A stretch of 64,000 nt of DNA from positions 27,609,160 to 27,673,159 of the forward strand of contig OZ024927.1 in assembly GCA_964017235.1 (NCBI GenBank). Reading direction: 5' to 3'. Origin of the DNA: Sabellastarte sp. h YS-2021. Lineage: Eukaryota > Annelida > Polychaeta > Sabellida > Sabellidae. Made by a program: the position numbers and the translations under genes. A model generated the notes under the pieces. That model saw nothing but the letters and a program-made list of their open reading frames with translations, ran no database searches and had not been told where the DNA came from. Positions within the stretch are counted from its first letter, which is position 1; every line of letters starts with the position of its first letter. Positions 45,403 to 56,718 of this stretch are shown here, piece after piece.

Positions 45403-45452
45403 TTGTCAGTCAGCTGACATTATGTCGTCATACGCGGACGCGGCGTCCGCGT
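45391..45452. repeat. two perfect palindromes at the left edge of the satellite block
   Basis: 45391-45402 and 45409-45420 are 12-base perfect inverted arms around GTCAGCTGAC with a 6-base loop. 45432-45452 is a 21-base palindrome (ACGCGGACGC arms around one G). The word GTCAGCTGAC recurs at the right edge (51219-51228). Confidence 0.9.
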
Positions 45453-45469
45453 GAACAACTTCTCCTCCA

Positions 45470-45790
45470 AAACTACAAGGCCTAGAGACGTGCTGTTTTT
45501 TTTAAAAGATACCTTATCTATCGAGGATGAAAAATTGTTCAAGGCATGCAAATCTGTCTGTTCGTCTGTTCGCTAGAGACATTACAAGGGGGGTACCCCC
45601 ACCAAAAGTGTGAAAATTTCAACACTTAATCACAATTTTCTCAGTGACTATTGCAGGGATTTCTCTCATATCTTGCATATATGTACTAGGCCAGAGGTAG
45701 ATTCTCTTGTGTGAGTATGAGACCTGGATCTGTCTTACTTTTTTTTTAATAAATTTTTTTAATAATTTTAATGCATTAAAATTCATGAAA
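45470..45790. repeat. flanking unit of the satellite block, copy 1
   Basis: Shares long stretches in the same orientation with 53230-53560 (GATACCTTATCTA, GTACCCCCACC, ATATGTACTAGGCCA, CTGGATCT). In both places it runs directly into 155-bp satellite units. Confidence 0.8.
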
Positions 45791-48700
45791 TCATGCACAA
45801 AATCATTTATAACTTGAAAAGTGTTGCATTTAGAGCATTTTGTTAAAATATGTTATTCAGCTACTTTTTTCATAGCTACAATATGGTGAGTAAGTTGGGT
45901 GCCTGTCTCAATAGCTAAGTGAGTAATAGCTACTTCTGGGCTTTTCAGTAACTTCCATCATGAGTAAAATCACTTGTAACTTAAAAACTATTGCATTTAG
46001 AGAAATTCGTATAAATATGTTATTCAGCTACTTTTGGGTCAGCTATAACATAGTAAAATTTTAGACCTGTAGCTCATGGCATAGCTGAGTAATAGCTACT
46101 TTTAGGTTATCACTGTTGAGTAAATCGCTTATAACTTCAAAACTATTGCATTTAGAGAATTTCGTATAAATATGTTATTCAGCTACTTTTGGGTCAGCTA
46201 TAACATAGTAAAATTTCAGACCTGTAGCTCATGGCATAGCTGAGTAATAGCTACTTTTAGGTTATCACTGTTGAGTAAATCGCTTATAACTTGGAAACTA
46301 TTGCATTTACAGTATTTTGTTTCAATATGTTATTCACCTATTTTGGGATCAGCTATAACATAGTGAAGTTTCAGATCTGTGGCTCATTGCATAGCTGAGT
46401 AATAGCTACTTTGAAGTTCTCACTATTGAGTAAATCACTTGTAACTTAAAACCTATTGCATTTAGAGAATTTCGTATAAATATGTTATTCAGCTACTTTT
46501 GGGCCAGCTATAACATAGTGAAATTTCAGATCTGTAGGTCATGGCATAGCTGAGTAATAGCTACTTTGAGGTTCTCACTATTGAGTAAATCAGTTGTAAT
46601 TGCAAAACTATTGCATTTAGAGAATTTAGTATAAATATGTTATTCAGCTACTTTTGGGTCAGCTATAACATAGTAAAATTTCAGACCTGTAGCTCATGGC
46701 ATAGCTGAGTAATAGCTACTTTTAGGTCATCACTATTGAGTAAATCAGTTGTAACTTGAAAACTATTGCATGTACAGTATTTTGCTTAAATATGTTGTTC
46801 ACCTACTTTTGGGTCAGCTATAACATAGTAAAATTTCAGACCTGTAGCTCATGGCATAGCTGAGTAATAGCTACTTTGAGGTTATCACTGTTGAGTAAAT
46901 CGCTTATAACTTGGAAATTATTGCATTTAGAGTATTTTGTTTCAATATGTTATTCACCTATTTTGGGGTCAGCTATAACATAGTGAAGTTCCAGACCTGT
47001 AGCTCATTGCATAGCTGAGTAATAGCTACTTTGAGGTTCTCACTATTGAGTAAATCAGTTGTAATTGCAAAACTATTGCATTTAGAGAATTTAGTATAAA
47101 TATGTTATTCAGCTACTTTTGGGTCAGCTATAACATAGTAAAATTTCAGACCTGTAGCTCATGGCATAGCTGAGTAATAGCTACTTTTAGGTCATCACTA
47201 TTGAGTAAATCAGTTGTAACTTCAAAACTATTGCATTTACTGTATTTTGCTTAAATATGTTGTTCACCTACTTTTGGGTCAGCTATAACATAGTGAAATT
47301 TCAGACCTGTAGCTCATTGCATAGCTGAGTAATAGCTACTTTGAGGTTCTCACTATTGAGTAAATCAGTTGTAATTGCAAAACTATTGCATTTAGAGAAT
47401 TTAGTATAAATATGTTATTCAGCTACTTTTGGGTCAGCTATAACATAGTAAAATTTCAGACCTGTAGCTCATGGCATAGCTGAGTAATAGCTACTTTTAG
47501 GTCATCACTATTGAGTAAATCAGTTGTAACTTCAAAACTATTGCATTTACTGTATTTTGCTTAAATATGTTGTTCACCTACTTTTGGGTCAGCTATAACA
47601 TAGTGAAATTTCAGACCTGTAGCTCATTGCATAGCTGAGTAATAGCTACTTTGAGGTTCTCACTATTGAGTAAATCAGTTGTAATTGCAAAACTATTGCA
47701 TTTAGAGAATTTAGTATAAATATGTTATTCAGCTACTTTTGGGTCAGCTATAACATAGTAAAATTTCAGACCTGTAGCTCATGGCATAGCTGAGTAATAG
47801 CTACTTTTAGGTCATCACTATTGAGTAAATCAGTTGTAACTTCAAAACTATTGCATTTACTGTATTTTGCTTAAATATGTTGTTCACCTACTTTTGGGTC
47901 AGCTATAACATAGTGAAATTTCAGACCTGTAGCTCATTACATAGCTGAGTAATAGCTACTTTGAGGTTCTCACTATTGAGTAAATCAGTTGTAATTGCAA
48001 AACTATTGCATTTAGAGAATTTAGTATAAATATGTTATTCAGCTACTTTTGGGTCAGCTATAACATAGTAAAATTTCAGACCTGTAGCTCATGGCATAGC
48101 TGAGTAATAGCTACTTTTAGGTCATCACTATTGAGTAAATCAGTTGTAACTTGAAAACTATTGCATGTACAGTATTTTGCTTAAATATGTTGTTCACCTA
48201 CTTTTGGGTCAGCTATAACATAGTAAAATTTCAGACCTGTAGCTCATGGCATAGCTGAGTAATAGCTACTTTGAGGTTATCACTGTTGAGTAAATCGCTT
48301 ATAACTTGGAAATTATTGCATTTAGAGTATTTTGTTTCAATATGTTATTCACCTATTTTGGGGTCAGCTATAACATAGTGAAGTTCCAGACCTGTGACTC
48401 ATTGCATAGCTGAGTAATAGCTACATTGAAGTTCTCAATGTTGAGTAAATCACTTATAATTTGAAAACTATTGCATTTAGAGAATTTAGTATAAATATGT
48501 TATTCAGCTACTTTTGGGTCAGCTATAACATAGTAAAATTTCAGACCTGTAGCTCATGGCATAGCTGAGTAATAGCTACTTTTAGGTCATCACTATTGAG
48601 TAAATCAGTTGTAACTTCAAAACTATTGCATTTACTGTATTTTGCTTAAATATGTTGTTCACCTACTTTTGAGTCAGCTATAACATAGTGAAATTTCAGA

Positions 48701-50150
48701 CCTGTAGCTCATTGCATAGCTGAGTAATAGCTACTTTGAGGTTCTCACTATTGAGTAAATCAGTTGTAATTGCAAAACTATTGCATTTAGAGAATTTAGT
48801 ATAAATATGTTATTCAGCTACTTTTGGGTCAGCTATAACATAGTAAAATTTTAGACCTGTAGCTCATGGCATAGCTGAGTAATAGCTACTTTTAGGTCAT
48901 CACTATTGAGTAAATCAGTTGTAACTTGAAAACTATTGCATGTACAGTATTTTGCTTAAATATGTTGTTCACCTACTTTTGGGTCAGCTATAACATAGTA
49001 AAATTTCAGACCTGTAGCTCATGGCATAGCTGAGTAATAGCTACTTTGAGGTTATCACTGTTGAGTAAATCGCTTATAACTTGGAAATTATTGCATTTAG
49101 AGTATTTTGTTTCAATATGTTATTCACCTATTTTGGGGTCAGCTATAACATAGTGAAGTTCCAGACCTGTGACTCATTGCATAGCTGAGTAATAGCTACA
49201 TTGAAGTTCTCAATGTTGAGTAAATCACTTATAATTTGAAAACTATTGCATTTAGAGAATTTAGTATAAATATGTTATTCAGCTACTTTTGGGTCAGCTA
49301 TAACATAGTAAAATTTCAGACCTGTAGCTCATGGCATAGCTGAGTAATAGCTACTTTTAGGTTATCACTGTTGAGTAAATCACTTATAACTTGGAAACTA
49401 TTGCATTTACAGTATTTTGTTGCAATATGTTATTCACCTATTTTGGGGTCAGCTATAACATAGTGAAGTTCCAGACCTGTGGCTCATTGCATAGCTGAGT
49501 AATAGCTACTTTGAAGTTCTCACTGTTGAGTAAATCAGTTGTAATTGGAAAACTATTGCCTTTACAGAAATTTGTGCAAATATGTTATTCAGCTACTTTT
49601 GGGTCAGCTATAACATAGTGAAATTACAGACCTGTAGCTCATGGCACAACTGAGCAGTAGCTATTCTCAGGCACTGACTGTTGAGTAAATCGGCTATAAC
49701 TTGAAAAATATTGCATTTGGAGTATTTTGTTAAAATATATTGTTCACCTACTTTTGGGTTAGCTATAACATAGTGAAATTACAGACCTATAGCTCATGGC
49801 ATAGCGGAGCAATAGCTATTTTCAGGTTCTCACTATTGAGTAAATCAGTTGTAACTTGAAAACTATTGCATTTACAGTATTTTGCTTAAACATGTTGTTC
49901 ACCTACTTTTAGGTCAGCTATAACAGAGCAAAAATTCAGACATGTAGCTCATTGCATAGCTGAGTAATAGTTACTTTGAGGTTCTCACTCTTGAGTAAAT
50001 AAGTTGTAACTTGAAAACTATTACATTTAGAGTATTTTGTTAAATATGTTATTCACAGACGTTTTGGTCAGCTATAGCATAGTGAAATTGCAGACCTCTA
50101 TGTCATGGCATAGCTGAGCAATAGCTTCTTTCAGGTTCTCACTGTTGAGT
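45790..50150. repeat. 155-bp satellite array with higher-order repeats, about 28 units
   Basis: Same family as 24040-25553 but much more homogeneous. The word TTTAGAGAATTTAG occurs at 46616, 47081, 47391, 47701, 48011, 48476, 48786 and 49251, always 310 or 465 apart (2 or 3 times 155). A variant ending in TTGCATGTACAG occurs near 46756, 48151 and 48926 (1395 and 775 apart, 9 and 5 units). Central units are nearly identical while the edges are diverged. Confidence 0.97.
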
Positions 50151-50990
50151 AAATCATTGTATCCAACCTGTAGGAAATCATGGGCTGGGAATCTGTTAAT
50201 ATGGTCCGATTTGACCTTGGAACCCTCCTTCAAGGTCAAATGAGGATAGTCAAACATAAAAGTGCTTATAACTCGCTTATTATTGGTCCTAGAGGTTTGG
50301 AATGAAAACCAACCTATAGAAAATCATGAGCTGGGAATTTTTTGGTGTGGTCGGATTTCACCTTGGACCCCTCCTTCAAGGTCAAATGAGGATAGCCAAA
50401 CTTAAAAGTGCTTATAACTCGCTTATTATTGGTCCTAGAGGTTTGGAGTGAAAAACCAACCTATAGAAAATCATGGGCTGGGAATCTTTTGGTGTGGTCG
50501 GATTTCACCTTAGACCCCTCCTTCCAGGTCAAACAAAGATAGCCAAACTTAAAGTGCTTATAACTCGCGTATTATTGGTCTTGGAGGTTTGGGATGGTAA
50601 ACCAACATATAGGAAATCATGGGCTGGGATTCTTTTGGTGTGGTCAGATTTGACCTGGGACCCCCCCTTCAAGGTCAATTGAGGATAGTCAAACTTACAA
50701 TTGCTTATAACTCGCTTATTATTGGTCCTACAGGTTTGCGATGGTAAACAAGCTACAGGAAATCATGGGTTGGGAATTTTTTTGTGTGGTCGGATTTCAC
50801 CTTAGACCCCTCCGTCAAGGTCAAACAAGGATAGCCAAACTTAAAAAGTGCCTATGACTCACTTATTATTGGTCCGAGAGGTTTGGGATGGTAAACCATC
50901 CTAAATTCTTTGGCTGTGAATCTTTTGGTATGGTCAGATTTGACCTTTGGATCCCTTCTTCATGGCCGAACGAGGATATTGCATTTATAG
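50150..50990. repeat. second 146-bp tandem array, about 6 units
   Basis: GCTTATAACTCGCTTATTAT starts at 50264, 50410, 50556, 50703 and (varied) 50850, 146-147 apart. Units contain the inverted pair TTTGACCTTG ... CAAGGTCAAA. Joined to the 155-bp array within a chimaeric unit at about 50150. Confidence 0.95.
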
Positions 50991-51228
50991 TATTTCTTTA
51001 AATATTTTTAACCTACTTTTTACACTTAAACAATTACCTTGTTACTTTATTTCATAATACCATTTGCAGGGCACAACTTTTTTGTCCTTTTCTTCTGTCA
51101 GCTTCGGAATATCTTTCGAACATGCTGTTCAGTTACCATTTACTGTATTTCTGTACAGCCCTTTCCCTGATAATTATGCTTTCCTCTCATTATCACCATC
51201 ACAAATCAAAAACATTCAGTCAGCTGAC

Positions 51229-51890
51229 ACAGTGCCCGTTCACGGGCACTCTCCTCTTGTATATCAAGAGAGCTTCCACTCTTGGGACATGTGTATCTAT
51301 TTTGGCACCTTTTGCCATTATTCTTACAAGAACAAGTCTGTTCTTCGACCTTCTCATGTTCCAGGGGCATGAATCCTTGTCAGACCATCTCTGAGGTCTT
51401 ATCTCACCTTTCATATAAAGTGGTCTCTCTATTCTTGGATCTTCAGATGGTAGTCTCAGACTTCTGATCTGATTTAGATCTCTTTTGCCATGTGATTCAA
51501 TCACAAGCTGCTCTTGCATGTGCCTCCTGTGCTAGATCCTTAGGCTCTGGCAACAGATGCCCTGGAGTGCTTTGGTCCGGAGTACTTGTTTTACTCCTTC
51601 GCTCCTTCAGCTCTTTGTCCTCTATGGCCAGGAAGTTAATCAACTTTCAGAACTGTACCATTCTTCTTGTAGCCTTCCTTGGCAAGTGCCAAGTTTTTGG
51701 CCTCAAGATCTCCTTTAAGAAAGCCATTGGCTCTTCCTCTTATTCTTCTATAACAATCTCATCTAGAGTTTTGTTATTAATTTTATGGAGTTCCTTTCTT
51801 CAAGCTTTCTGGCTGAAGTCTCCTTTAAGAAGAATTTTCTCAGGAGGGGTCTTGGAGGATTTTTATCCTCCATAACTGTCTATGAAGCAA
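51229..51890 (+). pseudogene. element D: RNase H end and linker, degraded
   Basis: Continues element D after the satellite block. Readable are HVPG near 51355 (the usual RHIPG..N..AD.LS block) and, after several stops, FNHKLLLHVPPVLDP then ALATDALE near 51500-51560, the conserved segment between RNase H and recombinase in DIRS elements. Begins with a palindrome at 51231-51250. Confidence 0.6.
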
Positions 51891-52109
51891 TGTGAAACTG
51901 CTTCAAAAACTTGTGAGAAACATGGTCACTCTGCCATGCTTCAGCTGTCCCATTTATTGCGGTTTGTTCCTTTTAAGGAATTATTTTTCAGACAATAGGG
52001 ATACAGGTCAGCTCTCTCCAGGTACTACTTGGAGTTTGGTTCTTATAGGGAGCTTGGAAGTCTCTTGTAGAGCTTCTTTAAGTCCACATTAGGGGTAGTC
52101 GTCACCTAC

Positions 52110-52720
52110 CTTTTGGTACTTAAACCTTGGTTCTGCAGGCTCTTACCAAGGCTCCTCTTGAACCCTGTTTACTTGCTGAGCCAAGTTTTTCACATATTAG
52201 ACAGTCTTTCTTACTCCCTTTCTTTGGGAAGGAGAAGGAGTGATTTTGATTCCTTTATTTAAAGGTTTTCTCTCACTCTCTAGGGATGGCCTAAGTCATC
52301 CTTAAGTCAGATCTTACTTTCCTGGCTTAAGCCAGTTATCTTCAGAAGGCTCTTCCTGCTTTGACTTTTTGTCTTTGGTCAGGATGACTTAGAGGACCTC
52401 TCCTTCCCTACAGTCAGATTCCTAAGATACTATCTATCTAGCTATTCTGACTTTCTTAGGAGGATTTCTTCTTGGTCTTTCTTCTGAAGTTCAAGAGGGT
52501 GATATTGCTGCTCAGACAATATCTTTTTGGATAACATTTTATCCTTTATTCCCTCTAACTCCGTTCCACATGTGAAGGCCCATGATGTTTTTGCCCAGGT
52601 TTCATTCTGGTCTCTTCGGTGGTTCTCCCACTGCTTCACATCATGGGGGATTCCTCTCGGAATTCTTGCACTTCACTTATTTTCCTTCTTACGAATCTCT
52701 ATGATTTCTTAAGTGTAGTG
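52110..52720 (+). pseudogene. element D: tyrosine recombinase, degraded
   Basis: Matches in order the recombinases of A and B: LQALTKAPLEP near 52140, HIRQSFLLPF near 52190, EDLSFPTVRFLRYYL near 52390-52430 (usual LCPVRALRYYL) and VKAHDV near 52575 (HxxR region, the Arg replaced by Phe). Stops and frame changes between these blocks make it non-functional. Confidence 0.65.
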
Positions 52721-53042
52721 GACTTTTGTTTCCACTCAGCACATTCTCTCTTTTCCACTTAAATTCCTTAATTTAAGTCTTTCTGAAACTTTTAGTTTCA
52801 GAAAAGGGGGGGTGGCATTTCCCTTTTAGGGAATCTGTTCTTCATCTCTATTTTCTGAACCGTGCTTCTTAGTGCCTCTTGGCATGTTCCTATTCTGAGC
52901 ACAGTGGTATATTTATGCCCTCTCCTTTGAGCTGACCTAATAGGGTGTAGACAGCAGTGCTGAAGTTCTTGCAGTGGTTAATTCTACTCATTTAACTCAG
53001 TTGAGTTTTTTCTTCAGCACAGAGGTTTTGGGTTCAATTGCA

Positions 53043-53067
53043 AATTATTAATTTGAAATTAATAATT
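53043..53067. repeat. 25-base perfect palindrome near the right end of element D
   Basis: AATTATTAATTT arms around a single G. It lies where recombinase-derived sequence gives way to the 38400-39540 type repeat. Confidence 0.9.
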
Positions 53068-53650
53068 GAAAATAGGGACATTCTATATTTTCTTTCCACC
53101 TTTGAGTTCCAATACAAGTACAGTCATGGGCACCTTGAAGTAAAATTGAGGGTTTTCAGTTCCCAACTGACTTCTGTTCACTGATATCAGTTCAACTTGA
53201 CATATTGATTAAGTTGAAGGAAAACTTTTAATTTTTTTAGAGATACCTTATCTAGAGAGGATGATAAATCGTAAAATCCATGCAGATCTGTCTCTTCGTT
53301 TGTTCCCCAGAGCCATTAGAAGAGTGGTACCCCCACCCAAAGTCTGAGAATTTCAACACTTTATCACAATTTTCTCATTGACTTTTTCAGGGATTTCAGT
53401 CATATGTTGCACATATGTACTAGGCCACCAGTACAATGCCCTTGTGGGCGTATCAGGCCTGGATCTTTTTTAATTGTTTTTTAATGAATTTTTGATGCAT
53501 TACAATTCATGTATTCATGCACTAAATCAGTTATAACTTGAAAAATATTACATTTAGAGCATTTTCTTAACTGTGTTTTTGATGTAGTTTTGTGTCAGTT
53601 ATAACATAGTAAAATTTCAGAACTGTAGCCCCTTACATAATTAAGTAATT
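53068..53650. repeat. repeat mosaic: one 140-160-bp unit, block flank copy 2, one 155-bp satellite unit
   Basis: 53068-53230 matches 39320-39490. 53230-53560 matches 45470-45790. 53510-53650 matches the start of the 155-bp satellite (AAATCAGTTATAACTTGAAA, TTATAACATAGTAAAATTTCAG). The order is the same as on the left side. Confidence 0.75.
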
Positions 53651-54095
53651 TGCTTTAAAACCTAAACATTCTACTGCAGTAAATAATCTTTTTTACTGCA
53701 TTTTATTTCTGCGAGGGGAGTGAGGAAGAGGCAGTCTTTTTCTGGGCAGATCTGACTCCTCCCAACTCGCCTCACTCAAATAAAAATGCATGTGAGAAAA
53801 GAATTGCCCCTGTGTATGGGGGATGGGGGGAGTGAGATGGGGAAGTGAAATTGTGTGTGTTGTAAGCTCACTTCCCCCATTCAAACAAAGAGGAGAATAT
53901 GTGTGTAATGTGTGTCTCTTTTCTGTCTTGCAAAAAAAAATAAACTGAAAGAAAATGGAAAGGTTCACTCTCACTGAGCTTTATCAAGCCTAGCTGTGTA
54001 TGCTGTTATTCTGTTTACAGTCTAATACTGCAACTGATTCAGTTTTTAGATAATTCACTTTCCCAACAGATACAAAACACAGTAAAGCTTCATTT
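53651..54095. other. spacer before DIRS element B
   Basis: Purine-rich stretches (GAGGGGAGTGAGGAAGAGG, GGGGGATGGGGGGAGTGAG); the - strand open frame at 53693-53974 has no recognisable similarity. Nothing else seen. Confidence 0.4.
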
Positions 54096-54110
54096 TATTG
54101 CTCTACAATA

Positions 54111-54246
54111 GCTTACCATGTGGGACTGAGTGCTGTTCTCGGATGGCCGCAGGCCCGGCCAACGTCTAACAAAAATAGACATTTATAGTTGGCCGTAGCC
54201 TCAGGTTGTCCTCTCGTGGTACTCTACGAGATCTCTTCCTACTTTC
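54111..54246. repeat. left inverted terminal repeat of DIRS B
   Basis: Starts GCTTACCATGTGGGACTGAG; matches the reverse complement of 60196-60332 with only a few mismatches. Contains a small CTCGT/ACGAG hairpin. Confidence 0.95.
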
Positions 54247-54475
54247 TTGTTGGCCGCGTGTTTTGGTAGCTTCTGTTATAAACAGTCTCATTTTCTTCAA
54301 TTTCTCAGATCATACGTATTGTTGAATGTTGATTTTTAGCCATTTTGTTTAAAATACTGTGTAGATTATTCTGTGAAAGTTATGTTTTGACAGGATAAGT
54401 ATTTTATTTAATTTTGGTGTTTTGTTTTTTCCTCGGTTCAGGCTTTGTCGTTTAAACGTTTTATTGCGTTTCAAA

Positions 54476-56630
54476 ATGTCCTCCCACCAAACGAATTAAG
54501 ACAAGCCCAGATCTGCAAAGTGTCGTCACTTCTGCTTCTCATTTGACACTCATAACTATTGCCCCACATGCAGGGAATCTGGCAAGGGTGATGACCCCTG
54601 TGTCATGTTCAAATCTCCTTGTGGTATTTGTGCTGCCTTCACAGAAGAGCAGTTAATTAAAATCACCCACAGAAAACGTTATGTAAAGAAGCAGAAGCAA
54701 GACACTTCCAAAGATGATGAACTCGACCTCTTAGGGGATGAGGACGTCGAGTCCTTTACTGGATCTCAGGTAGACCTTGAGAGTGCTGCCTCCCCCACAT
54801 CCTCAGCTCCTACCCTTCGAGTCATTATCTATTAAAACACCAGCAAAATCTGTCCCACTTACCCCAGGTACTGCCTTACAGCAGAAGATCGAGTCCCAGC
54901 TCGAAAAGTCCCTGGGTAACACTTTTAACATCCATTTACAGCAGCAAATGGGCGTTTTCCAGGCTTCCATGCTAGAGGCTTTTCAGTTTCCGAGACAAAT
55001 TTTCGTCTTTTAAAAAGACATCTAAACAACCAGAAGTGGAGGTGGATCAGACCTCCGCTTCGGCCTCTAAGCCTGGGCCCTCAAATCAAGCTCTAAGTCT
55101 GGACCCACCCCTTCCGAGACCTCAGCCTACCTCTCACTCAGTTGAGGCTATGGAAGTGGACTATGGTCCCTCCCTTCCACAACGTCTCGGTGCTGATCAA
55201 TCTCAACATGATAACGCATCGGATCAGCATTCAAGTCTATCCGATGAACCTACTAAGGTGGCATCGGCTAGGCCCAAGAAGCATTCTCACTCTCATAAAA
55301 AGCATGCCATTGAACCGAGGTCCGCCTCGGATCAGTATTCAGGTCGATCCGATGAGCCTCGGGTTGCATCATCTAGACCTAAACAACATGCAGATAGAAG
55401 AAAACACAAAGTGAGGTCCAGATATGTGTCTTCATCTTCAGAGGAGGATCAGCACCCAGACACAGGTCTTCAAAGCCCTCTGGGTCTCATTCTGATCAAG
55501 ACCAACTTCAACACGATCCAGACCCACCTTATTATAGTGAAGTAGCCTTGTCTGACGTTCCCTCTCAATATGCTGAGGAAGTGGACACCTTCAGACGTAT
55601 TCTTGCCTTCCCTGATCCCAGGGAGTCCATGCCTAGGTCCTCCACTTCTGTCATGGGGCTGGACGATGAGAAAGGCCGTCAGGAGCTTAGGCCAAGAGGC
55701 CCTTCTTCTATGCTCCCCCTCAGCTTGGTTATCAAAGATGTCCTTGATAAATTTGAGCATGACTTTCAGGCCGCTAATTTACCTGAGGGTAAATATATCA
55801 AACCTCCTTCCACTGCTAAGTGGTACAAGGTGGGACAACCTTGTTATGAGGACAAGATTCAGGAGTTGAATACGGATTTTGCAAAAATCTGTATTACTCC
55901 TAAACCCTCTGGGCAAGGTTCCCCTACCAATTCTCAAGGAATTGGAGCATCAAGCTAGGCAGAATATATCCACCCTCAATTTTACTGCTGCCTTTGCCAA
56001 GACTACCTCCTCCTGTAATGCCACTCTTCAGAAGTGTCAATACAGCCTGAAGTCAACCTTTAAGAAGGTTAAATCCCAAATCCAGAAAGGTGCCAATCCT
56101 GAGAAAGCAGCCAATGTGGATATGAACAAGCCTGTGAATATTTGGACATCTGGAATAAGACTGTTCTTATTCAACACAGAGCTCTTACATACCTCACCAA
56201 ATCCTTGGCCCATATACTCCAGAGGGAGCTATATACTACGGGTAACACCGGCTTGCTAAGGCGCAAAGCCGAGATGACCCTTTTACAACCACAACTAGGG
56301 GAAATGGGATGCCAGGAACTTAGGAACTCACCCTTTTGGCACTCCTCCTTGTTCAAGTCTCAGCTAGTTAAGGAGGGAGAAGACTTCCTCCTCAAAAACG
56401 GCACCTCTAAAGACTCTCAGGGTTTTGGACCCTATCAAAACAAGCCCTTTCGTGGTCCCACAACAAGAAAAGAGGCTCCTACAGGAAACGTTCCTATGGG
56501 GGCAACTCCTCACAAAGCAGTAACCAATCGTTTTCCTCAGGCAGGGGAAAACCGAACTTCAGAGGCTCCAGGGGTCGTTTTCGACCCCACTCTAGGGGAC
56601 GAGGGCGTGGAAACCCCTCCCCCCCAATGA
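54476..56630 (+). pseudogene. DIRS B ORF1 (Gag-like), frameshifted
   Basis: ATG at 54476, in-frame TAA at 54497-54499, then a Cys-rich N-terminus (CRHFC, YCPTC, GDDPCV, PCGIC) typical of DIRS ORF1. The frame changes near 54820, 55020, 55540, 55930 and 56140. Later parts are Ser/Arg/Lys-rich (about 55260-55460, SSSSEEDQ), then helical (LVIKDVLDKFEHDFQ, LLRRKAEMTLLQPQLG). It presumably binds element RNA and forms the particle. Confidence 0.75.
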
Positions 56631-56718
56631 CTCCTTAAAAGCCTCCCTCAGTCCACCAGTAAGAAGTCGCCTCTGTTCTTTCAGAAGAGACTGGCAAACA
56701 AACAAATGTTAAACCAAC

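Noticed and set aside
41112..50990. CRISPR-like regularity of the tandem arrays
   Set aside because: Units are contiguous tandem copies without unique spacers, and the genome is animal.
53693..53974. 93-codon - strand frame
   Set aside because: Arises in purine-rich simple sequence; no recognisable domain.
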